Notes: a model not told the origin generated them from the sequence alone. A stretch of DNA of 64,000 nucleotides from Deferrisoma camini S3R1 (GCF_000526155.1 NZ_JAFN01000001.1:3102264-3166263), one strand, 5' to 3'; numbered from the stretch's first letter, positions 1-8,157 are shown. A program made the numbers and translations.

Positions 1-197
1 ACCACCCCGGCCGCGTCCCCCCCCTGGATCCGGGCCTCCACGTCCCGGTAGCTGGCCTCCACCGCGGCCGGGTCCACCCGGGAGGCGCAGGGATCGGTCC
101 GGGCCCGGCGGTCCCGGCTCAGGCCCCGGGCCTCCACCCCGGCCCACACGAGCAGCAGGGCCGCGGCCACCAGAAACCAGGTCCGCTCCCGGTCCAC
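1..197 (-). CDS. Partial membrane-anchored protein, 5' end only
   Basis: The minus strand is open from a GTG at 197 to the window edge (65 codons, no stop). It starts five bases after the stop of the upstream binding-protein gene. The N-terminus has one hydrophobic segment (WFLVAAALLLVWAGV, residues 7-21) followed by a basic and acidic region, as in a single-pass inner-membrane or exported protein. A sensor protein fed by the PhnD-like lipoprotein is a plausible guess from position, but no domain is visible. The GTG start has no strong ribosome site. Confidence 0.5.
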   Translation of the reverse strand, partial: MDRERTWFLVAAALLLVWAGVEARGLSRDRRARTDPCASRVDPAAVEASYRDVEARIQGGDAAGV

Positions 198-201
198 CGG
201 C

Positions 202-1092
202 TCAGTACTCCTCGTAGGGAGGAAGCTTGGCCCGGCGGGCCCACTGCCGGATGCGGTCGTAGTCCGAGTCGGTCACGGCCTCGAACCCGCTCAGGCCGGC
301 CCGGCCGAGCACCCGGAGCCGTTCCCCGGCCCACTCCACCGTGGTTTCGGGGGTGAGCCCCAGCAGGGCCTCGCGCACCCGGTCCACCCACTCCCTCGGC
401 ACCTCCGGCCGGGCCCCCACGGTGCAGTAGGGGGCCAGCTCGCTCTTGGCGAGGATCACGAAGTCGTCGGGGGAGACCTTGCCCTCGGCCGTCATCTCCT
501 CCAGGTCGATCATGGGCGCGGCCCCCGCGTCGAAGGCGCCGTACAGCACCGCGTAGATCACCTTCTCGTGCTTCCACGACCCGTGGGGGATGGCGTAGTA
601 GCCCAGGTCGGTCTCGGGGTCGATCCCGTTCTCCAGGAGCAGGGCGTACTGGGCCAGGAACCCGAACGGCGCCCACTGGGGGCCGAACACGAACCGCTTG
701 CCCTTCAGGTCGGCCAGGGTGCGGATGCCCGAGTCCCTGCGGGCGATGATCGCGCCCAGGGTGCGGGCCCCGAACGCGCCCCGCCGGTCCGCGGCCACGA
801 CCCGCAGGCCGTGGCGTTCGCGCAGGGTGACGTACAGGGCCGAGTTGGTGTGGGTGAAGTCCAGGTCCCCGCGGACGTAGGCATCCTCCACGTCCACGGT
901 GTCCAGGTACACCGGCACGAACCGGGCGCCGGTGGCCTCGGACAGGTAGGCGGTCAGCGGTCCGAACCGGGCCTCGGTCTCGGCCCGGGAGTTGCAGATC
1001 ATGTACCCGATCCGGAACGTCCGGGGCTCGCGGCACGCCCCGGTCGCCAGGGCCAGGAGGGCGAGCCCGAGGACCCCGAGCCTACGGAGCAT
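202..1092 (-). CDS. PhnD-like periplasmic substrate-binding lipoprotein
   Basis: A 296-residue protein with a lipoprotein signal peptide (ALLALATGAC, Cys about 19). The mature part follows the phosphate/phosphonate-binding (PhnD/PF12974) pattern: an early RIGYM strand, a DFTHTNSALYVTL segment near residue 80 and an LADLKGKRFVFGP segment near 125, typical of the hinge of this fold. It should bind a small anion outside the cytoplasmic membrane. No ABC permease or ATPase is adjacent; the next gene downstream starts with a membrane anchor, so a sensory role is as likely as transport. Its ATG overlaps the end of the upstream exported-protein gene by 11 bases. Ligand unknown. Confidence 0.75.
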   Translation of the reverse strand: MLRRLGVLGLALLALATGACREPRTFRIGYMICNSRAETEARFGPLTAYLSEATGARFVPVYLDTVDVEDAYVRGDLDFTHTNSALYVTLRERHGLRVVAADRRGAFGARTLGAIIARRDSGIRTLADLKGKRFVFGPQWAPFGFLAQYALLLENGIDPETDLGYYAIPHGSWKHEKVIYAVLYGAFDAGAAPMIDLEEMTAEGKVSPDDFVILAKSELAPYCTVGARPEVPREWVDRVREALLGLTPETTVEWAGERLRVLGRAGLSGFEAVTDSDYDRIRQWARRAKLPPYEEY

Positions 1093-1543
1093 CGAGCACC
1101 ACCTGCCGCGCCGCGGCCTTGGGGGGCCGGTCCCCTGCGGACCGAAACGAGCCCGAGGTCCACAGGGGGGGCACCTTGCCCAGGGCCCGCTCCACCAGGG
1201 TGAACCGCAGGTCGTCGAACACCTGGGGCCGCAGCCAGAACACCACCGGCCCGACCCCGGCCACGTCTCCTCCGGGCCGGGTCTCCACGCCCTCGGGCGG
1301 GGCTCGATCGGCCGGAACCACGGCCACGTCGGCCCGGTCCCCGAGCAGGGTGGCCCCCGGGTCGGCCGCGTCCACGAACTCCACCCCGGTTCCCGCCCGG
1401 TCCTCCACGTAGTACCCGAACACGTACGCCGCCAACGCCACCTCCGGCACCACCGCCACGCGCAGCCTCGGCCCGAAGCAGCCCCAGGCCGGGCCCGCGG
1501 ACACCGCGGCGGCGACGATCGCCGCCCACACGAGTCGAGTCAT
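1082..1543 (-). CDS. Small exported protein of unknown function
   Basis: A 153-residue protein beginning MTRLVWAAIVAAAVSAGPAWG, a Sec signal peptide likely cleaved after AWG. The mature part has an RVAVVPEVALAAYVFGYY stretch and a DVAVVPAD stretch, loosely like the two half-strands of a truncated periplasmic binding fold. The start ATG (1541-1543) touches the stop of the GlcD-like gene and the 3' end overlaps the PhnD-like gene, so it belongs to a compact minus-strand operon. A longer reading upstream in the same frame exists but lies inside the GlcD-like gene and lacks a signal peptide. Function not recognised. Confidence 0.65.
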   Translation of the reverse strand: MTRLVWAAIVAAAVSAGPAWGCFGPRLRVAVVPEVALAAYVFGYYVEDRAGTGVEFVDAADPGATLLGDRADVAVVPADRAPPEGVETRPGGDVAGVGPVVFWLRPQVFDDLRFTLVERALGKVPPLWTSGSFRSAGDRPPKAAARQVVLDAP

Positions 1544-3009
1544 CACATCACTTTGCCGGGGTTCAGGATGCCCAGGGGGTCGAAGGCCGTCTTGACCGAG
1601 GCCATCAGGGCCAAGGCCCGCGCCGGCAGGAACCGGTGGAGATAGGGCCGCTTCAGCACCCCGATCCCGTGCTCGCCCGAAGGAAGCCCGCCCAGGGCCT
1701 TCACCGCCTCCATGATCTCGGCCAGGGCCTGGGAGCGCCGCCGGTCCCACTCGCCGTCGGCCAGGTCGCCCCGGAGCAGGTTCACGTGCACGTTGCCGTC
1801 GCCCGCGTGGCCGAAGCTGGCGGCCACCAGGCCGTGGCGTTGGCCCGCCCCCCGCACGGCCTCCACCAGCTCGGGCACCCGGGCCCGGGGCACCACCACG
1901 TCGGCCTTGCCCAGCTGCCGGCCCCAGGCCCGCAGGGCCTCGCCCAGGCACCGGCGGCTCTCCCACAGCCGCTCCTGCTGGCCGGGGTCCTCGGCGGCCA
2001 GCACGTCCAGGGCCCCGTGAGCCTGCACCACCCCGGCCACCCGCTCCGTCTCGGCCTCCAGGGCGGCCGGGGTCTCACCGTCCAGCTCCAGAAAAACATA
2101 CGCCCCGACGGCATCGCCGCCGGGGAGATCGCGGCCCAGGTACCTGCGGGCGGCCTCGATGGTTACGTCGTCCATGAACTCGGCCGCGGCCGGCAGCACC
2201 CGGGCCCCGAGCACCGCCGTGACCGCCCGGGCGGCGTGGTGGATCGATGGGAACGGCACCAGCAGCACCACCCGCCGGCCCGGCCGGGGCACGAGCCGCA
2301 GGGTGATCCGGGTGATCACCCCCAGGGTGCCCTCGCTCCCCACCAAGAGGTCCCGCAGGTGGTAGCCGGTGGCGTCCTTCACGTTCTTGCCGCCGAGCTC
2401 CAGGACCTCGCCGTCGGCCAGCACCACCTCGAGCCCCAGCACGTAGTCCCGGGTGGTGCCGTACTTCACGGCCCGCGCGCCCCCGGCGCCCACGGCCACG
2501 TTGCCCCCGATGGAGCAGCTCTCCAGGCTGGCCGGATCCGGGGGGTAGAACAGGCCGTGGCGCCGGGCCTCGTCGTCGATGCGGGCCGTGATCACCCCGG
2601 GCTCCACCGTCACGGCCAGGTTCTCGGGATCGAGCTCCACGATCCGGTCCATCCGCTCCAGGCTCAGCACCACCCCGCCCCCCACGGCCACCGCCCCGCC
2701 GGCCACCCCCGTGCCGGCGCCCCGGGGCACCACCGGAAACCGCCCCGCCGAGGCCCACCGCAGGGTCTCGGCCACCTCGGCGGTGGACCGGGGCCGCACC
2801 ACTGCCCACGGTCGCGCCTCGACCACGGTGGACTCGTCCCGGGCGTACCGCTCAACCGACTCGGGCGAGGCGCTCACCCGGTCCCGACCGATCCGCCCGG
2901 CCAGGGCCGCCAGGTCTGCGTCGGTGGGCCGGCGCAGCCGGCCGGACGAACAAACGGCCCCGGGGGACGCCCCGGGGCCCTGGATCGGCGACCCTCGCTG
3001 CCCGGTCAT
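1543..3009 (-). CDS. GlcD-like FAD-linked oxidase (D-2-hydroxyacid dehydrogenase type)
   Basis: About 488 residues of the glycolate oxidase subunit D / D-lactate dehydrogenase family (FAD_binding_4 plus FAD-oxidase_C). Visible landmarks are VVPRGAGTGVAGGAV (PP-loop of the FAD domain, near residue 95), SCSIGGNVAVGAGG near 165, the KNVKDATGYHLRDLLVGSEGTLG block, and the C-terminal SFGHAGDGNVHVNL and PSGEHGIG motifs that hold the metal and flavin site. It oxidises a 2-hydroxyacid to a 2-oxoacid. No GlcE or GlcF-type iron-sulfur partner is next to it. ATG at 3007-3009 overlaps the upstream stop (GTG at 3010-3012 is an alternative). Substrate cannot be read from sequence. Confidence 0.85.
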   Translation of the reverse strand: MTGQRGSPIQGPGASPGAVCSSGRLRRPTDADLAALAGRIGRDRVSASPESVERYARDESTVVEARPWAVVRPRSTAEVAETLRWASAGRFPVVPRGAGTGVAGGAVAVGGGVVLSLERMDRIVELDPENLAVTVEPGVITARIDDEARRHGLFYPPDPASLESCSIGGNVAVGAGGARAVKYGTTRDYVLGLEVVLADGEVLELGGKNVKDATGYHLRDLLVGSEGTLGVITRITLRLVPRPGRRVVLLVPFPSIHHAARAVTAVLGARVLPAAAEFMDDVTIEAARRYLGRDLPGGDAVGAYVFLELDGETPAALEAETERVAGVVQAHGALDVLAAEDPGQQERLWESRRCLGEALRAWGRQLGKADVVVPRARVPELVEAVRGAGQRHGLVAASFGHAGDGNVHVNLLRGDLADGEWDRRRSQALAEIMEAVKALGGLPSGEHGIGVLKRPYLHRFLPARALALMASVKTAFDPLGILNPGKVM

Positions 3010-3737
3010 CACAGCGGGAGCATGACCGTCTTGGCCTCGCCCGTGCGGGTGTCGCGGATGCGAAGCCGCAGCTGCCGGGGGTTCTTGGCCTCGGCCGGGA
3101 AGAACAGCACCCCGTGGGTCAGCACGCCCGGCTCGATCGGTTTGTTCGCCAGGGACCGGTTGCGCAGGTCCTGCCGGATCGAGCGGCCCACGTCCGGTTC
3201 CTGGGCGCCCTTGACCCCGCCCAGAACCGCGCCGCCCGCGCCACCCACCGCCGCCCCCTTGCCGGCGGCCTCGGGGATGCTCTTGCCGGTCACGATGCCG
3301 ATGGCCGCCCCCACGATCGCGCCCGCGGCCGCCCCCAGCAGGGCGCCCTTGCCCGCCTCCGGCGCGATCTCACCCCACTCGGTCTTTTCCTGGATCCGCT
3401 TGTAGGCGAGCTTCCGCTCAAGGATGTTCCACAGCCGGCCCTGGGCGTCCACCAGGAAGGTCTGTTCGGGAACGATCTCCACCGGGTCCGAACCCTGATG
3501 ATCGAACACCACCTGCACCGGCAGGACCCCGGCGCCCACGATGTCGAACCCGTAGAGCTCCTTGGCCCGGGCCGGATCGGCGTGGGCCTCGGCCGCCAGG
3601 GTCACCCCGAACACCGTGGTGGCGTTGGGATACGCGGCCGGAAGCCGCATGGGAAGGGGTTTCTGCTCGTAACGCGCGCAGGCGGCCGTCGCAAGGGCCG
3701 CCCCGACCAGCAGCACGGCCAGCCGGTTCCGGATCAT
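3009..3737 (-). CDS. Glycine-zipper outer-membrane lipoprotein
   Basis: 242 residues with a lipobox (GAALATAAC, Cys 20). Residues about 120-165 are a glycine-zipper hydrophobic pair (GKGALLGAAAGAIVGAAIGIVTGK and a second AVGGAGGAVLGGV run), as in 17-kDa-antigen and SlyB-like proteins. The N-terminal half contains a beta-rich VQVVFDHQGSDPVEIVPEQTFLV region and the C-terminal part has GVLFFPAEAKNPRQLRLRI, both typical of surface lipoproteins. It overlaps the GlcD-like gene by a few bases, suggesting co-transcription. Specific function unknown. Confidence 0.7.
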   Translation of the reverse strand: MIRNRLAVLLVGAALATAACARYEQKPLPMRLPAAYPNATTVFGVTLAAEAHADPARAKELYGFDIVGAGVLPVQVVFDHQGSDPVEIVPEQTFLVDAQGRLWNILERKLAYKRIQEKTEWGEIAPEAGKGALLGAAAGAIVGAAIGIVTGKSIPEAAGKGAAVGGAGGAVLGGVKGAQEPDVGRSIRQDLRNRSLANKPIEPGVLTHGVLFFPAEAKNPRQLRLRIRDTRTGEAKTVMLPL

Positions 3738-3780
3738 GGCTCTCCTCCCTCCATGGCGGGGTCGAACCCGCCGAACGGGC

Positions 3781-3978
3781 CTACTCCTCGTAGGCCACCA
3801 CCCGCAGCAGACCGATCGTGGTGCCCGAGTCGTCGGTGACCGGCATGTCGCTCACCCCGATCAGCCGGGCCTGGGGTCGGTCGGCGAAAAACCGGTTCAC
3901 CTGGTCGTCCAGCCGCTCCAACTCCTCGTGCACGTGGAACACCTTCATGTCGGTGCCGAAGGTCTTCACCTTGTACAT
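3781..3978 (-). CDS. Small conserved-looking protein, unknown function
   Basis: A 65-residue protein (starts MYKVKTFGTDMKVFHVHEELERL, ends GLLRVVAYEE) lying 19 bases downstream of the NifU-like gene on the same strand. It is soluble and mixed-charge with an alternating strand/helix pattern. The start ATG is preceded by a short purine-rich stretch (ggggagcga). No family recognised; its pairing with an iron-sulfur scaffold hints at a cofactor or redox context. Confidence 0.55.
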   Translation of the reverse strand: MYKVKTFGTDMKVFHVHEELERLDDQVNRFFADRPQARLIGVSDMPVTDDSGTTIGLLRVVAYEE

Positions 3979-3997
3979 CGCTCGTCGCTCCCCGTGC

Positions 3998-4222
3998 CTA
4001 GTCCACGGCCACCACCTCTTTCACCTCGGGCACCTCGGCCTTGATGGCCCGCTCGATTCCCCGCTTGAGGGTCATCTGGCTCATGGGGCAGCCGTGGCAC
4101 GCCCCCTTGAGCCGCACCCGCACCACCCCGTCGTCGCTCACGTCCACCAGCTCGGCGTCGCCCCCGTCGGCCTGCAGGTTCACCCGCACCTTGTCCAGCG
4201 CCGCCTGCACCTTTTCTTTCAT
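3998..4222 (-). CDS. NifU C-terminal-domain iron-sulfur scaffold
   Basis: A 74-residue stand-alone NifU-C domain (PF01106). The diagnostic [16 protein letters not shown] segment carries the two cysteines (C-x2-C) that hold a transient [4Fe-4S] cluster, preceded by [13 protein letters not shown], the usual GGD motif. It assembles or delivers iron-sulfur clusters in the cytoplasm. An AAGGAG ribosome site precedes the ATG. It is transcribed away from rubrerythrin, from a promoter of its own. Confidence 0.9.
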   Translation of the reverse strand: MKEKVQAALDKVRVNLQADGGDAELVDVSDDGVVRVRLKGACHGCPMSQMTLKRGIERAIKAEVPEVKEVVAVD

Positions 4223-4275
4223 GGCGAACTCCTTCCTTTGGCCGGAAATTATGTACCGAAGCGGTCAACGTCCCC

Positions 4276-4304
4276 AATCTAGCCCCCGTGCCCCGCACTG
4301 TCAA
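4276..4304 (-). promoter_or_regulatory. Sigma70-type promoter of the NifU-like gene
   Basis: On the minus strand TTGACA (4304-4299) and TAGATT (4281-4276) are separated by exactly 17 bases, about 55 bases before the NifU-like ATG. Confidence 0.6.
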
Positions 4305-4364
4305 ACCGGCCGGGCGGGCAGGCTTGCACCCGAAAAAAACCCTGGTAGCCTGCCAAACGAGCCC

Positions 4365-4394
4365 TTGACAATGCTAACCGTATTGGTTAGCATT
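4365..4394 (+). promoter_or_regulatory. Rubrerythrin promoter with operator filling the spacer
   Basis: TTGACA (4365-4370) and TAGCAT (4388-4393) are 17 bases apart. The interval is a perfect inverted repeat: AATGCTAACC (4370-4379), 5-base loop GTATT, GGTTAGCATT (4385-4394). A regulator bound here would block RNA polymerase, so peroxide-, metal- or redox-responsive repression of rubrerythrin is inferred. The motif is not one I can assign to a named regulator. Confidence 0.7.
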
Positions 4395-4440
4395 CGGGTG
4401 CTCAAGACGTCCATCCCTTATTTGACCGAAGGAGGAACCC

Positions 4441-4938
4441 ATGGGCAAGACGACCGAGAACCTGAAGGCCGCGTTCGCCGGCGAGTCCCAAGCCAACCGT
4501 TCGTACCTGGCCTTCGCCAAGAAGGCCGAGGAGGAAGGGTACCCCCAGGTGGCCAAGCTGTTCCGCGCGGCCGCGGCGGCCGAGACGGTGCACGCCCACA
4601 ACCACTTCCGGGTCCTGGGCAACATCAAGAGCACCAAGGAGAACCTGCAGGCCGCGATCGAAGGCGAGAACCACGAGGTGGTCTCGATGTACCCCGAGTT
4701 CATCAAGGACGCCGAGGCCGAGGGCGAGAAGGCGGCCCTGCGGAGCTTCCAGTGGGCCTGGGAGGTGGAGAAGATCCACGAGTCCCTGTACCGCAAGGCC
4801 CTCGAGGCCCTGGACGAGAAGGGGGAGACCTTCGACTACTACGTGTGCCCGGTGTGCGGGTACACCCACGAGCGCCAGGCGCCGGACAAGTGTCCCGTGT
4901 GCGGCGCCCCGGGGAGCCGGTTCGAGAAGGTCGAGTAG
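4441..4938 (+). CDS. rbr: Rubrerythrin
   Basis: 165 residues: an N-terminal ferritin-like four-helix domain (GESQANRSYLAFAKKAEEEG, and EGENHEVVSMYPEF with the second diiron ligands) followed by a C-terminal rubredoxin-like domain with two C-x2-C pairs (YVCPVCGYTH and DKCPVCGAPG). It reduces hydrogen peroxide with electrons from rubredoxin or NADH systems in the cytoplasm of anaerobes. A strong GGAGGA site precedes the ATG. The gene is flanked by an operator-promoter and a strong terminator, so it is monocistronic. Confidence 0.97.
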   Translation: MGKTTENLKAAFAGESQANRSYLAFAKKAEEEGYPQVAKLFRAAAAAETVHAHNHFRVLGNIKSTKENLQAAIEGENHEVVSMYPEFIKDAEAEGEKAALRSFQWAWEVEKIHESLYRKALEALDEKGETFDYYVCPVCGYTHERQAPDKCPVCGAPGSRFEKVE

Positions 4939-4962
4939 CTCGGCCCCACCACCGCGCCCCGA

Positions 4963-4995
4963 AACGCGGCGTCCCCCGGGACGCCGCGTTTTTTT
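4963..4995 (+). terminator. Rho-independent terminator after rubrerythrin
   Basis: An 11-base stem (CGCGGCGTCCC paired with GGGACGCCGCG, 4965-4988) is followed by seven T residues (4989-4995). Confidence 0.92.
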
Positions 4996-5073
4996 CGTGG
5001 TCCGGGTTCGCTTGCGGCCAATCCCTGTAGTACCCTGTTTCGCTTCCCCACCGCCCCGAGAGGTTCCGCTTTC

Positions 5074-6954
5074 ATGTCCGACGAAGTCCGCTTCCTCCCC
5101 GAGGCCCCCGACGGCCCCGACGACCGGTTCGACGTGGTGCTCGTGACCGGCGACGCCTACGTGGACCACCCGGCCTTCGGTGCGGCCCTGGTGGGCCGGT
5201 ACCTGGAGGGCCTGGGGTTCCGGGTGGGCATCCTGGCCCAGCCCGACTGGACCCGGCCCGACGACTTCCGCCGCTTCGGCCGGCCCCGGCTGTTCTTCGG
5301 GGTGACCGCCGGAAACCTGGACTCGGCCGTGGCCCACTTCACCCCGGACCGGAGGCGGCGCAAGCGCGACGCGTACTCCCCCGGGGGCCAGCCCGGCCGC
5401 CGGCCCGACCACGCCACGGTGGTGTACGCCCAGCGGTGCAAGGAGGCGTTTCCCGACGTGCCCGTGGTGCTGGGGGGCATCGAGGCGAGCCTCCGGCGGC
5501 TGGCCCACTACGACTACGTGGAGGACCGGGTGCGCCGCTCGGTCCTGGTGGACGCCAAGGCCGACTTCCTGGTCTACGGCATGGGGGAGCGGGCCGTGCG
5601 CGCCCTGGCCGAGGGCCTGGCGGCCGGGCAGCCCCCGGAGGCCCTCCGGCGGATCCCGGGGCTGGCGTACCGCACCGCGGAGCCGCCGACCGGAGAGGGC
5701 ACGTTGGAGCTGCCCCCGTTCGAGGCCGCGGCCGAGAGCCCGGAGGGGTTCTTCCGCTACTTCCGGGAGCTCGACCGGGCCCTGCGGCAACCCAACCCGC
5801 CGGTGCTGGTGCAGCGCCACGGATCCCTGGCCGTGGTGGTGAACCCGCCGGCCGCCCCCCTGACCCCGGAGGAGCTGGACGGCCTGTATCAGCTGCCGTT
5901 CACCCGCCGGTATCCGCAGCGGTACGAGCGCGAGGGGGGGGTGCCGGCCCTGGAGCCGGTGCGGTTCTCGGTGGTGACCCACCGGGGGTGCTACGGCGGG
6001 TGCTCGTTCTGCGCCCTGGCCGCCCACCAGGGCAAGGGCATCGTGAGCCGGCCCGCCGAGGGCATCGTGCGGGAGATCCGGAGGCTGGCGAAGCATCCGG
6101 ACTTCCGGGGCACCGTGACCGACCTGGGAGGCCCCACCGCCAACATGTACGGCACCGGCTGCACACGGGCCGGGCCCGGCCGGTTCGCCTGCGACCGGCC
6201 CAGCTGCCTGGTGCCCGAGGTGTGCCCCCACCTGGAGACCGGGGGCCAGCCCTACCTCCAGCTCCTGCGGACCGTACGCCGGATCCCGGGGGTGAAGCAC
6301 GTGTTCGTGGCCTCGGGGCTCCGCCACGACCTGCTCCTCCGGCCCAACCAGCGCCGGCTGTTCCGGGAGATCGTGGCCCACCACGTGGGGGGGCAGATGA
6401 AGGTGGCCCCGGAGCACGTGGCCAACCGGGTGCTCCGGTTGATGGAGAAGCCGGGCCGCCGCACCTGGAAGGAGTTTCAGGAGGCCTTCGGCCGGATCCG
6501 CCGGGACCTGGACCGGCCCGTGTACCTGATCCCGTACCTCATGACCGGACACCCCGGGTGCGATCTGACCGACGGCCTGGACCTGGCCTGGTTCGTCCGG
6601 GACCTGGGCCGGTTCGCGGAGCAGGTGCAGGACTTCACGCCCACCCCCATGACCCGGTCCACCTGCATGTACTGGACCGGCCGGGATCCGCTGAGGGGCG
6701 AGGAGGTGCCGGTGCCCCGGGGCCGGGACAAGCGGGCCCACCGGGCCCTGGCCCAGTACCAGAACCCCCGGAACCGGGAGTTCCTGATCCGCTATTTCGA
6801 GGAGGCCGGCCGGCCCGAGGTGCTCCGCAGGCTGTACGGCCCCGGCTACAACAGCCGGCCCAAGGGACGAGGCCGGGGTTTTGACTCCCGTTCCAAACGC
6901 TGTGATACTAGGGGCCGTCGATCCCGGAAACCCAGGAGTGAGGAGTCCCCATGA
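5074..6954 (+). CDS. YgiQ-family radical SAM protein
   Basis: 626 residues of the YgiQ (UPF0313) family: an N-terminal B12-binding-like region (VVLVTGDAYVDHPAFGAALVGRYLE), the radical SAM cluster motif RGCYGGCSFCALAAHQGK (C-x3-C-x2-C, about residue 307), and the C-terminal family region with FTPTPMTRSTCMYWTG. The molecular reaction is not established for this family. Basic and arginine-rich C-terminus after GYNSR. The last 70 bases also contain the promoter of the following gene, whose ATG overlaps this stop. Confidence 0.88.
   Translation: MSDEVRFLPEAPDGPDDRFDVVLVTGDAYVDHPAFGAALVGRYLEGLGFRVGILAQPDWTRPDDFRRFGRPRLFFGVTAGNLDSAVAHFTPDRRRRKRDAYSPGGQPGRRPDHATVVYAQRCKEAFPDVPVVLGGIEASLRRLAHYDYVEDRVRRSVLVDAKADFLVYGMGERAVRALAEGLAAGQPPEALRRIPGLAYRTAEPPTGEGTLELPPFEAAAESPEGFFRYFRELDRALRQPNPPVLVQRHGSLAVVVNPPAAPLTPEELDGLYQLPFTRRYPQRYEREGGVPALEPVRFSVVTHRGCYGGCSFCALAAHQGKGIVSRPAEGIVREIRRLAKHPDFRGTVTDLGGPTANMYGTGCTRAGPGRFACDRPSCLVPEVCPHLETGGQPYLQLLRTVRRIPGVKHVFVASGLRHDLLLRPNQRRLFREIVAHHVGGQMKVAPEHVANRVLRLMEKPGRRTWKEFQEAFGRIRRDLDRPVYLIPYLMTGHPGCDLTDGLDLAWFVRDLGRFAEQVQDFTPTPMTRSTCMYWTGRDPLRGEEVPVPRGRDKRAHRALAQYQNPRNREFLIRYFEEAGRPEVLRRLYGPGYNSRPKGRGRGFDSRSKRCDTRGRRSRKPRSEESP
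6881..6909 (+). promoter_or_regulatory. Promoter of the XRE-cupin gene inside the ygiQ 3' end
   Basis: TTGACT (6881-6886), a 17-base spacer and GATACT (6904-6909) lie about 41 bases upstream of the regulator's ATG, so the regulator can be expressed independently of the radical SAM gene. Confidence 0.5.
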
Positions 6955-7514
6955 ACGTCGGAAAACGGATCCGGAGGATGCGGGAGGCCCAGGATCTGTC
7001 GCTGGCCCAGGTGGCCCAGATGACCGGGTTGAGCGAGGCGTATCTCCAGGCGGTGGAGGAGGGCACCGAGGTCCCGTCCATCGGCGCCGTGCTCAAGATC
7101 TCGCGGGCCCTGGGCTCGAAAATGGGCCAACTCCTCCACGAGGCCGGCACCCGCTCCGACATCTTCAGCATCGTGCCGGCGGGCAACGGCACCACGGTGG
7201 ACCGGTCGGTCCAGCGCACCGGCCAGGGCTACACCTACCTGAGCCTGGTGGCCCCCGACCTCCGGGGCCAGGGCATGGAGCCGTTTCTGGTGACCTTCGA
7301 CCCCAAGGCCGCCAGCTCGATCCAGCCCATGGTGCACGAGGGGGAGGAGTTCCTCTACATCCTGTCGGGCACGGTCGAGCTCCTGTACGACGGCGAGACC
7401 TACACCCTGAAGAAGGGCGACAGCCTCTACATCGACTCGTCCCGGCCCCACGCCCTGCGGGGCATCGGCAAGACCCCGCCCCAGGCCCTGGCCGTGATCT
7501 TCAGCCGGGACTGA
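6951..7514 (+). CDS. XRE-type HTH transcriptional regulator with C-terminal cupin
   Basis: 187 residues. Residues 5-60 are a Cro/CI helix-turn-helix (IRRMREAQDLSLAQVAQMTGLSEAYLQAVEEG); residues 110-180 are a cupin_2 barrel (MVHEGEEFLYILSGTVELLYDGETYTLKKGDSLYIDSSRPHALRG) with the H-x-E-E...E and P-H metal ligands. Proteins of this build sense a small ligand and control nearby metabolic genes. The target is not evident; it overlaps ygiQ and has its own promoter. GAGGAG ribosome site. Confidence 0.9.
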   Translation: MNVGKRIRRMREAQDLSLAQVAQMTGLSEAYLQAVEEGTEVPSIGAVLKISRALGSKMGQLLHEAGTRSDIFSIVPAGNGTTVDRSVQRTGQGYTYLSLVAPDLRGQGMEPFLVTFDPKAASSIQPMVHEGEEFLYILSGTVELLYDGETYTLKKGDSLYIDSSRPHALRGIGKTPPQALAVIFSRD

Positions 7515-7520
7515 TCCGGC

Positions 7521-8153
7521 TCACCGCGCCACCCGGAACGTCGGGCCGCTCACGGCCGGGATGAACCGGCGGCCCACGGCCGTGAAAGGGGGGTACCACG
7601 CCAGGTCCGGCAATGGGACCCCCAGGTAGCGGGCTGCCTCGGTCAGGATCCTCCGGCCCAAACCCGTGCGGCGGTACCGGGGGGCCACCCAAAGGAAGTC
7701 CACGGACCAGGCCGTCCCCTCCCCCGGCTCCCGCACCCGCCACCCCTTGCGGGGGGCCACGCCGTCGGGCTCCTCGCCCTCCACCCACTCGGCCACGGCC
7801 TCCACCCGCCGGTGGGCCAGCAGGAACACCCCGGCCAGCCGCGCCCCCCGGTACCCCAGGAACCCGTGGGTCCTGAGCTCCGGGGGCTCCCGCAGCGAGT
7901 AGGGGGACCCGGTGTAGCCCATCTCCCGGGCCCCGATCCGGGCGATCTCCTCCACCCTGCGGCGCTGCGCCCGGGGCGCGGCCGGCACCACCACCGTGAC
8001 CCGCAGCCCGTCGCCCTGCCACAGCACCCGCTCCCCCGCCAGGGGGCGGCGGGGGAGCCCCCGGGTGACCCGGTCGTGGAGCCTGCGATGCCGGGCCGCA
8101 TCGGCCGGGTCGTCGGGGTCGTAGCGGGTGTGGCACACGCGGCACCGGGCCAC
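7521..8153 (-). CDS. Zinc-finger GNAT acetyltransferase resembling Eco1/ESCO
   Basis: 210 residues. The N-terminus is a C2H2-type finger (CRVCHTRYDPDDPADAARH, then LHDR), with the C-x2-C, tyrosine, acidic loop and H-x3-H order of the zf-C2H2_3 domain of eukaryotic cohesin acetyltransferases. After a variable middle (GYRGARLAGVFLLAHR, AVAEW) comes an acetyl-CoA loop (DFLWVAPRYRRTGLGRRIL, residues 150-168) and a C-terminus (LAWYPPFTAVGRRFIPAVSG) that parallels the ESCO 'AFS-PT-x-G-x-x-F' ending. Acetyltransferase activity is likely; the substrate is unknown. It sits 4 bases downstream of alanine dehydrogenase on the same strand. Confidence 0.7.
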   Translation of the reverse strand: MARCRVCHTRYDPDDPADAARHRRLHDRVTRGLPRRPLAGERVLWQGDGLRVTVVVPAAPRAQRRRVEEIARIGAREMGYTGSPYSLREPPELRTHGFLGYRGARLAGVFLLAHRRVEAVAEWVEGEEPDGVAPRKGWRVREPGEGTAWSVDFLWVAPRYRRTGLGRRILTEAARYLGVPLPDLAWYPPFTAVGRRFIPAVSGPTFRVAR

Positions 8154-8157
8154 GGCC

